Shown piece after piece: positions 16,885 to 22,360 of a stretch of 24,454 nt of DNA. The notes beneath the pieces were generated by a model that saw only the letters and a program-made list of their open reading frames with translations, had not been told where the DNA came from and ran no database searches. This DNA is from Actinomycetes bacterium (GTDB lineage: Bacteria; Actinomycetota; CALGFH01). The stretch is taken from positions 1-24,454 of the forward strand of contig JASLBL010000200.1 in assembly GCA_030146615.1 (NCBI GenBank), in the 5' to 3' direction. The position numbers and the translations under genes are program-made. Numbering within the stretch: position 1 is the first letter of the stretch; every line of letters begins with the position of its first letter.

Positions 16885-18313
16885 GACCGCGTTCGAGGTC
16901 GCCCGCAAGGTGGCCGACGCCGTGCTGTACGAGGGCTACCTGCTGTATCCCTACCGGGCGTCGGCGGCCAAGAACCAGGCCCGCTGGCAGTTCGGGGTGC
17001 TGATGCCCCGGCTGTGGAGCGAGAGCGGCCCCGACGAGCCCTGGTCGACCCAGACCGAGTGCCTGCTCGAGCCCGAGGACACCACCACCGTCCGGGTGCT
17101 GGTCCGGTTCCTGCACGTGCAGTCCAAGACCGTCGAGGCGGTCGACGTCGAGGCCGGGACCTTCAACGAGGTGCCGGCGCTGCCGGTCGACGGCTCCGAG
17201 CTGGTCCCCTGGGACGAGGCCACCGAGCACGAGGTGACGGTCGAGGCCCCGCTGGCCCGGCTGCTGGAGGGCGAGCTGACCACGCCGTTCGAGCGCCCGG
17301 GGGGACGCCGGGTCGAGCCCGTCCACACCGTCAGCGGCAAGCTGGCCGGGCGGACGGTGCGCCGCCGCTGGCCGGTCATGGGGTCGGTCCGGCTGTCGGC
17401 CGAGCGCCTGCAAGGCCCCTACGGCCTGGTCCGGCTCCGCCTCGTGCTGGAGAACGCCACCGCCTGGAACGACCCCGGCGCCGACCGCAGCGTCGCCCTG
17501 CGGCACTCGCTGGTCGCGGCCCACAGCCTGCTCGGGATCGACCAGGGGGTGTTCCTGTCCCTGCTCGACCCGCCGGAGTGGGCCAAGCCGGCCGCCGAGG
17601 CCTGCAAGAACCTCCACACCTGGCCGGTGCTGATCGGCGAGGAGGGCCGGCGCGACGCCATGCTGTCCTCGCCGATCATCCTCTACGACCACCCGACGAT
17701 CGCCCCCGAGAGCCCGGGCGACCTGTTCGACGCCACCGAGATCGACGAGATCCTGACCCTGCGCACCATGGCCCTCACCGAGGCCGAGAAGCGCGAGGCC
17801 AGGGCGACCGACGAGCGGGCGGCGGCGATCATCGACCGGGTCGACAGCATGCCCCCCGAGCTGCTGGAGCGCCTCCACGGGGCCGTCCGCTACCTCCGCG
17901 GGGTCGAAGGGGAGGAGCTCGGCACGCCGGAGCCCCGCCCACCGGTGGATGGGGCCCCTACCGGGAGGGTAGCCGACGCCGGGAGGGGGGGCGACCGGCT
18001 GTCCACAGCCCCCGAGCTGGTGCCGTGGTGGGACCCGGGGGCCGATCGGACGGTGTCGCCGGAGACCGACGGGGTAGTGGTGGCCGGGGTCACCGTGGCC
18101 AAGGGGAGCAGGGTGCGGCTGCGCCCCGGCCAGCGGGCCGACGCCCAGGACATGTTCCTGGCCGGCCGGGAGGCCACCGTGGAGGCGGTGTTCCTGGACG
18201 TCGACGGCAACCGCCACCTGGCCGTCACCCTCGACGAGGACCCGGCGGCCGACCTCCAGCGCTGGCACGGCCGCTACCTGTACTTCTCGCCCGACGAGGT
18301 CGAGCCCCGATGA
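16883..18313 (+). CDS. Hydrogenase-operon protein of unknown function, two-part
   Basis: The protein is 476 residues and I cannot name its family. The main part (1-350) has a conserved-looking start (ARKVADAVLYEGYLLYPYRAS), many beta strands and a helical end (LTEAEKREARATDERAAAIID). The final 95 residues (WWDPGADRTV ... VRLRPGQRADAQDMFLAGR ... RYLYFSPDEVEPR) form a separate small domain with SH3-like strand spacing. Between them is a Gly/Arg/Pro linker that contains 51-bp repeat R1. It has no signal peptide and no membrane helix. GTG 16883 follows the R2 ribosome-binding site. The stop overlaps the protease start by ATGA. Its fixed place among maturation and structural genes suggests an assembly or scaffold role. 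Confidence 0.75.
   Translation: MTAFEVARKVADAVLYEGYLLYPYRASAAKNQARWQFGVLMPRLWSESGPDEPWSTQTECLLEPEDTTTVRVLVRFLHVQSKTVEAVDVEAGTFNEVPALPVDGSELVPWDEATEHEVTVEAPLARLLEGELTTPFERPGGRRVEPVHTVSGKLAGRTVRRRWPVMGSVRLSAERLQGPYGLVRLRLVLENATAWNDPGADRSVALRHSLVAAHSLLGIDQGVFLSLLDPPEWAKPAAEACKNLHTWPVLIGEEGRRDAMLSSPIILYDHPTIAPESPGDLFDATEIDEILTLRTMALTEAEKREARATDERAAAIIDRVDSMPPELLERLHGAVRYLRGVEGEELGTPEPRPPVDGAPTGRVADAGRGGDRLSTAPELVPWWDPGADRTVSPETDGVVVAGVTVAKGSRVRLRPGQRADAQDMFLAGREATVEAVFLDVDGNRHLAVTLDEDPAADLQRWHGRYLYFSPDEVEPR
17963..18013 (+). repeat. Repeat R1, copy B (in-frame in the operon protein)
   Basis: This is the partner of 6631-6681: the same length and orientation relative to the host gene, and the same reading frame. 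The shared end GGCTGTCCACAGCCCCC is identical. The encoded stretch ends LSTAP, as in the MFS gene. It lies in the hydrophilic linker between the two domains. Part of it, CGGGAGGGTAGCCGAC, also matches the reverse strand at the end of hypF (about 22347-22362). Confidence 0.75.
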
Positions 18314-18870
18314 CCCTCTCCGCCGGATCCCAGCCCACCGGGGGGCTACCCTTGAGCCCCCCGGACCCCCCGCGGCCCAGGGTCCTGGTGGCCGGCGTGG
18401 GCAACGTGTTCCTGGGCGACGACGGCTTCGGGGTCGAGGTGGCCAGGCGGCTGGCCGGCGAGACCCTGCCCGGCTGGGTCCGGGTCGGGGACTTCGGCAT
18501 CCGCGGCGTCCACCTGGCCTATGAGCTGCTGGAGGGCTACGAGGCGGCGATCCTGGTCGACGCCGCCCCCCGCGGGGAGGCCCCGGGCACGGTGTACGTG
18601 ATCGAGCCCGACCTGGACGGCGAGCCCGACCCGGCCGTCCACGACGGGACGGGGGTGCTGGTCGACGCCCACGGCATGGAGCCGGACGCGGTCTTCGCCC
18701 TCCTCAAGGCGCTGGGTGGCGACATCCCGAAGCTAGTGGTGGTCGGCTGCGAGCCGGCCGAGGTGCCGGAGCGGATGGGGCTCAGCCCGCCGGTGGCGGG
18801 CGCGGTCGACCAAGCGGTGGCCGTGGTCCGCGAGCTGATCGGCGAGCACGAGAGCGGGAAGGAGGGATGA
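18310..18870 (+). CDS. Hydrogenase maturation endopeptidase (HyaD/HybD family)
   Basis: This protease removes the C-terminal tail of the large subunit after nickel insertion. It is 186 residues. The family opening motif appears as RVLVAGVGNVFLGDDGFG. By analogy with E. coli HybD (Glu16, Asp62, His93), the nickel-sensing ligands are Asp38 (in GDDG), Asp84 (in ILVDAA) and His121 (in DAHGMEP). The usual Glu is Asp here. A 22-residue Pro-rich N-terminal extension (SQPTGGLPLSPPDPP) precedes the normal start of the fold. It is encoded by a GC palindrome that resembles an inverted R2 repeat. ATG 18310 overlaps the upstream stop. The stop overlaps the start of the 36-residue peptide. Confidence 0.93.
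   Translation: MTLSAGSQPTGGLPLSPPDPPRPRVLVAGVGNVFLGDDGFGVEVARRLAGETLPGWVRVGDFGIRGVHLAYELLEGYEAAILVDAAPRGEAPGTVYVIEPDLDGEPDPAVHDGTGVLVDAHGMEPDAVFALLKALGGDIPKLVVVGCEPAEVPERMGLSPPVAGAVDQAVAVVRELIGEHESGKEG
18337..18372 (-). repeat. Possible divergent inverted copy of R2
   Basis: On the minus strand this stretch resembles R2. ACCGGGG at one end, CCCCGGACCCC towards the other, and a central TTG are shared; by hand about 26 of 38 positions match ungapped. It is inside the protease N-terminal extension. The sequence is almost pure G and C, so chance similarity is possible. Confidence 0.35.
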
Positions 18871-18977
18871 GCATGTTCCGCCGGGTGGTGCTGGGCGCCG
18901 CGCTGGTCGGGCTGGTCGCGGTCCTGCGCAAGTCGGTACCGGACCTCGCCCGCTACTTCAAGATCCGTCAGATGTGA
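18867..18977 (+). CDS. 36-residue single-pass membrane peptide (DUF6893-like)
   Basis: This small gene encodes a 36-residue peptide starting MSMFRRVVLGAAL. A hydrophobic helix spans about residues 6-20, after two Arg. The tail RKSVPDLARYFKIRQM is basic. The arrangement predicts one membrane helix with a cytoplasmic amphipathic tail. It overlaps the protease stop by ATGA, with AGGGA-type purines upstream, and lies 29 bp before hypA. It resembles the DUF6893 small proteins that I associate with actinobacterial hydrogenase operons. Because neither hydrogenase subunit has a membrane segment, it could tether the enzyme or an accessory protein to the membrane. The role is inferred, not known. Confidence 0.75.
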   Translation: MSMFRRVVLGAALVGLVAVLRKSVPDLARYFKIRQM

Positions 18978-19006
18978 CAAGCCCTGGCTTGGAAGGGAGG
19001 GCGCTG

Positions 19007-19366
19007 GTGCACGAGCTGGGCCTGTGCGAGGGCATCCTCGACGCGGTGCAGCGCCGGGCCGCCGGCCGCCGCGTGACCCGGGTCCGGATCCGGGTGGGCG
19101 CCCAGCACCGGGTGGTCCCCTCGGCCTTCGACCAGTCGTTCGCGCTGGTGTCGCAGGGCACGGTGGCCGACGGCGCGGCCGTCGACCTGGTGGTCGTGCC
19201 GGTGCTGGTCAAGTGCCTCGACTGCGGGCACGAGGCCGAGGCCGCCGACCCCCTCGCCGCCTGCCCGGCCTGCGGCGGCCTTGATATTGAGTCGACGGGC
19301 GGGGACGAGCTGATCCTGGAGGCGATCCACGTGGAGGAAGAAGATGTGTCTCGGCATCCCGGGTGA
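19007..19366 (+). CDS. hypA: Hydrogenase nickel incorporation protein HypA
   Basis: HypA is a nickel and zinc metallochaperone that delivers Ni to the large subunit. The protein is 119 residues, normal for the family. It begins MHELGLCEGIL, where the His2 in MHE is the nickel ligand. A zinc-binding pair of CxxC motifs is present (KCLDCGHEAEA and ACPACGG). The GTG at 19007 gives the required MHE start and has GGAAGGGAGG just upstream. A longer in-frame ATG at 18974 would bury the essential His and is rejected. It overlaps hypC by 23 bp. The usual partner hypB is not adjacent. Confidence 0.95.
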   Translation: MHELGLCEGILDAVQRRAAGRRVTRVRIRVGAQHRVVPSAFDQSFALVSQGTVADGAAVDLVVVPVLVKCLDCGHEAEAADPLAACPACGGLDIESTGGDELILEAIHVEEEDVSRHPG

Positions 19367-19616
19367 GATCGTCGAGTTCATGGACGACCGCCCCGACCTG
19401 GCCAAGGTCGACGTCAGCGGAGTCAAGCGGGCGATCAACATCGGCCTGCTGGAGGACGAGAAGCTGGAGCCGGGCGACTGGGTGCTGATCCACGTCGGCT
19501 TCGCCCTCTCCAAGATCGACGAGGAGGAGGCCAAGGCCGCCCTCGACTTCCTCGAGGGGATCGGCCAGGCCTACGCCGACGAGCTGGCCGCCCTGGCCGA
19601 CTCCAAGATCGAGTAG
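19344..19616 (+). CDS. hypC: Hydrogenase assembly chaperone HypC
   Basis: HypC carries the iron atom and its ligands between HypD and the large-subunit precursor. The protein is 90 residues with the classic MCLGIPGEIVEF start; after Met removal Cys2 is the functional residue. EPGDWVLIHVGFALSKIDEEEA is the standard end of the family. It overlaps the end of hypA and is followed 15 bp later by hypD. It is the orthodox copy, in contrast to the HypC-like gene at 10933. Confidence 0.96.
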   Translation: MCLGIPGEIVEFMDDRPDLAKVDVSGVKRAINIGLLEDEKLEPGDWVLIHVGFALSKIDEEEAKAALDFLEGIGQAYADELAALADSKIE

Positions 19617-19631
19617 CGAGGAGGCCGCAGC

Positions 19632-20759
19632 GTGCGCTTCGTCGACGAGTTCCGCGACGCCGAGAAGGCCCAGGCCCTGGCCGCCCAGATCACCGCCCTG
19701 TGCGAGCCGGGCCGCCAGTACAAGTTCATGGAGGTCTGTGGCGGCCACACCCACACCATCTACAAGCACGGCCTCGAGGACTACCTGCCCGAGAGCATCA
19801 CCCTGGTCCACGGGCCGGGCTGCCCGGTCTGCGTGATCCCCATGGGCCGGGTGGACGACGCCATCTTCATCGCCCAGCAGCCGGACGTGATCATGACCTC
19901 GTTCGGGGACATGATGCGGGTCCCGGGCAGCAACGGCGCCTTCTTCGACGCCACCGCCAGGGGCGCCGACATCCGGATGGTCTACTCGCCCCTCGACAGC
20001 CTCAAGATCGCCAAGCAGAACCCGGACAAGCGGGTCGTGTTCATGGCCATCGGGTTCGAGACCACGGCCCCGTCTAGCGCCATGACCGTCCTGCGGGCCA
20101 AGGCCGTCGGGATCGAGAACTTCTCGATCTTCTGCAACCACGTCACCATCATCCCGGCCATCAAGGCCATCCTCGACTCGCCCGACCTGCGCCTGGACGG
20201 CTTCATCGGCCCCGGGCACGTATCCACGGTCATCGGCTGCCGGCCGTACGAGTTCATCGCCCGCGACTACGGCAAGCCGCTGGTCTGCGCCGGGTTCGAG
20301 CCGCTGGACCTGCTCCAGTCGATCTACATGCTGATGCTCCAGCTGCGCGAGGGCCGCTCCGAGGTCGAGAACCAGTACTCGCGGGTTGTCCCCTGGGACG
20401 GCAACCTCAAGGCCCTCCAGGTGATCAACGAGGTCATGGAGCTGCGCCCGTACTTCGAGTGGCGCGGGCTCGGCTTCATCTCCCACTCCGCCCTGCGGGT
20501 CAGGGAGACCTACGCCAAGTACGACGCCGAGCAGCAGTTCCTGGTCCCCGGGGTCCGGGTCGCCGACCCCAAGGCCTGCCAGTGCGGCGAGGTCCTGAAG
20601 GGCGTGCTCAAGCCCTGGGAGTGCAAGGTCTTCGGAACCGCCTGCACCCCCGAGACGCCCATCGGCACCTGCATGGTCTCGCCCGAGGGGGCCTGCGCCG
20701 CCTACTACAACTTCGGCCGCTTCACCCGCGAGCGGGTCAAGGAGGCGACCAGGTCGTGA
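19632..20759 (+). CDS. hypD: Hydrogenase formation protein HypD
   Basis: HypD is an iron-sulfur scaffold on which Fe(CN)2CO is assembled with HypC. The protein is 375 residues. The redox and iron-binding segment is EVCGGHTHTIYKHGL followed by HGPGCPVCVIP. The C-terminal four-Cys cluster motif includes CQCGEVLKG, ECKVFG and GTCMVSPEGACAAYY. All are intact. GTG 19632 follows GAGGAGG. The end overlaps the hypE start by GTGA. Confidence 0.96.
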   Translation: MRFVDEFRDAEKAQALAAQITALCEPGRQYKFMEVCGGHTHTIYKHGLEDYLPESITLVHGPGCPVCVIPMGRVDDAIFIAQQPDVIMTSFGDMMRVPGSNGAFFDATARGADIRMVYSPLDSLKIAKQNPDKRVVFMAIGFETTAPSSAMTVLRAKAVGIENFSIFCNHVTIIPAIKAILDSPDLRLDGFIGPGHVSTVIGCRPYEFIARDYGKPLVCAGFEPLDLLQSIYMLMLQLREGRSEVENQYSRVVPWDGNLKALQVINEVMELRPYFEWRGLGFISHSALRVRETYAKYDAEQQFLVPGVRVADPKACQCGEVLKGVLKPWECKVFGTACTPETPIGTCMVSPEGACAAYYNFGRFTRERVKEATRS

Positions 20760-21856
20760 CCCAGCAGTCCCAGCGGTACCAGGAGCTGAGCCGCGAGGAG
20801 CAGGTGCTCCAGCGGATCGAGAAGGCGCGTGCCCGCAAGGCCAAGCTCAAGGAGGATCGGATCACCCTGTCGCACGGGTCGGGCGGCAAGGCGACCCAGA
20901 CGCTGATCGAGGCCGTCTTCCTGGAGGCGTTCGCCAACCCGCTGCTGGCGCCGCTGGAGGACGGAGCGGTGCTGGCCGCCCACGGCGGGCGCCTGGCCTT
21001 CACATGCGACTCCTTCGTGGTGTCACCGCTGTTCTTCCCGGGCGGCGACATCGGCGACCTGGCCGTGAACGGCACCGTCAACGACCTGGCGGTGAGCGGG
21101 GCCAGGCCGCTGTGGCTGTCGGCCGGGTTCATCCTCGAGGAGGGGCTCCCGGTCGCCGACCTGGAGCGGATCGTGGCCTCCATGGCCGCCGCGGCCGAGC
21201 GGGCCGGGGTCCAGATCGTCACCGGCGACACCAAGGTCGTGCAGCGGGGCAAGGCCGACGGCTGCTACGTCAACACCGCCGGGGTCGGGGTGATCGAGCG
21301 CCCGCTGGAGCTGGGAGTGGCCACCGCCCGGCCCGGCGACGCGGTGATCGTGTCCGGGCCGATCGGCGAGCACGGCATCACCGTCATGCTGGCCAGGGGC
21401 GAGCTCGACATCGAGTCCGAGGTCGCCTCCGACACGGCACCGCTCAACGGCCTGGTCGAGCGGCTGCTGGACGCCGCCCCGGGGGTCCGCGGCCTGCGCG
21501 ACGCGACCCGCGGCGGGGTGGCCACCATCTGCAACGAGGTCGCCAGGGCGGCCGGGGTCGCGGTGGTGGTCGAGGAGGAGGCGGTCCCGGTCCGCCCGGA
21601 CGTCCGCGGGGCCTGCGAGCTGCTCGGCATCGACCCGCTGTACGTGGCCTGCGAGGGCCGGCTGGTCGCGGTCGTCGACGGCGACCAGGTCGACGCGGCC
21701 ATGGGCGCGCTGCGCTCCCACCCCCTCGGCGAGGGCGCCGCCGTCATCGGCCGGGTCCGCGACGACCCGCCAGGCCTCGTGCTGCTGAAGACGTCGTTCG
21801 GCGGGACCCGGATCGTCGACCTCCTGGTCGGCGACCCCTTGCCACGGATCTGCTGA
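20756..21856 (+). CDS. hypE: Hydrogenase expression/formation protein HypE
   Basis: HypE dehydrates the carbamoyl group received from HypF to the cyanide ligand, using ATP. The protein is 366 residues. It belongs to the PurM-like family: ITLSHGSGGKATQTLIE near residue 40, and DIGDLAVNGTVNDLAVSGA for ATP binding. It ends exactly in PRIC; the C-terminal Cys is the thiocarboxamide carrier. The N-terminus has an extra charged helix (YQELSREEQVLQRIEKARARKAKLKE) before the usual start of HypE. GTG 20756 overlaps the hypD stop. Other in-frame starts inside the extension cannot be excluded. Confidence 0.95.
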   Translation: MTQQSQRYQELSREEQVLQRIEKARARKAKLKEDRITLSHGSGGKATQTLIEAVFLEAFANPLLAPLEDGAVLAAHGGRLAFTCDSFVVSPLFFPGGDIGDLAVNGTVNDLAVSGARPLWLSAGFILEEGLPVADLERIVASMAAAAERAGVQIVTGDTKVVQRGKADGCYVNTAGVGVIERPLELGVATARPGDAVIVSGPIGEHGITVMLARGELDIESEVASDTAPLNGLVERLLDAAPGVRGLRDATRGGVATICNEVARAAGVAVVVEEEAVPVRPDVRGACELLGIDPLYVACEGRLVAVVDGDQVDAAMGALRSHPLGEGAAVIGRVRDDPPGLVLLKTSFGGTRIVDLLVGDPLPRIC

Positions 21857-21868
21857 AAGGGGCTGGGC

Positions 21869-22345
21869 ATGAACGAGCAGGACGAGCGGCGTGAGGAGCC
21901 GCAGCCGTCGTCGCAGGGCGCCAGCACCGACCTGGGCCCGAGGCCGGGCCCGGGCGGCGAGCAGGAGCCAGGCGGCCTGGTGCCGCCCTACGAGGGCCGC
22001 CAGACGGAGATGAAGGAGGGCTACGAGGAGCACACCGAGAAGGTCTTCCACGGCGCCGACGACGTCCCGCCGGGCCCGGGCCGGGAGATCTCCGAGGAGG
22101 AGCGCGAGGGGGTCCCCCCGACCGACATGGACGCCGACTCCCCGCTCGGCGTCGGCGTCAGCATGAGCCGCCGCGGCGAGGACGTCGACAAGCAGGAGCC
22201 CGAGCCCGGCCGCGACGAGACCGGCACCCAGGGCCCCACCGACCGCCCCGTCGGCACCTCCGACGAGCGCGACTCCACCTCGGTCGACCCCAACGAGACC
22301 GAGTCCGGCGGCCCCACCATGCCCGCCGGCGACCAGGGCGGGTAG
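21869..22345 (+). CDS. Acidic, disordered hypothetical protein
   Basis: The protein is 158 residues, very rich in Glu, Asp, Gly, Pro and Ser, with no hydrophobic core, so it is probably unfolded. I do not recognise a family. A short segment, VPPYEGRQTEMKEGYEEHTEKVF, is the most folded-looking part. AAAGGGG precedes ATG 21869 by six bases. It lies 12 bp after hypE, so it is co-transcribed, and its codon usage looks like that of its neighbours. It could be a stress or hydration protein unrelated to hydrogenase. The stop falls within a hairpin shared with hypF. Confidence 0.6.
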   Translation: MNEQDERREEPQPSSQGASTDLGPRPGPGGEQEPGGLVPPYEGRQTEMKEGYEEHTEKVFHGADDVPPGPGREISEEEREGVPPTDMDADSPLGVGVSMSRRGEDVDKQEPEPGRDETGTQGPTDRPVGTSDERDSTSVDPNETESGGPTMPAGDQGG

Positions 22346-22360
22346 GTCGGCTACCCTCCC
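22336..22360. terminator. Hairpin spanning two convergent stop codons
   Basis: GGGTAG (22340-22345) pairs with CTACCC (22351-22356) across a five-base loop. Three more G-C pairs follow beyond one mismatch (GGG 22336-22338 with CCC 22358-22360). Both TAG stop codons are part of the stem. With only 5 bp between the two genes, this is the obvious bidirectional terminator. Confidence 0.6.
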
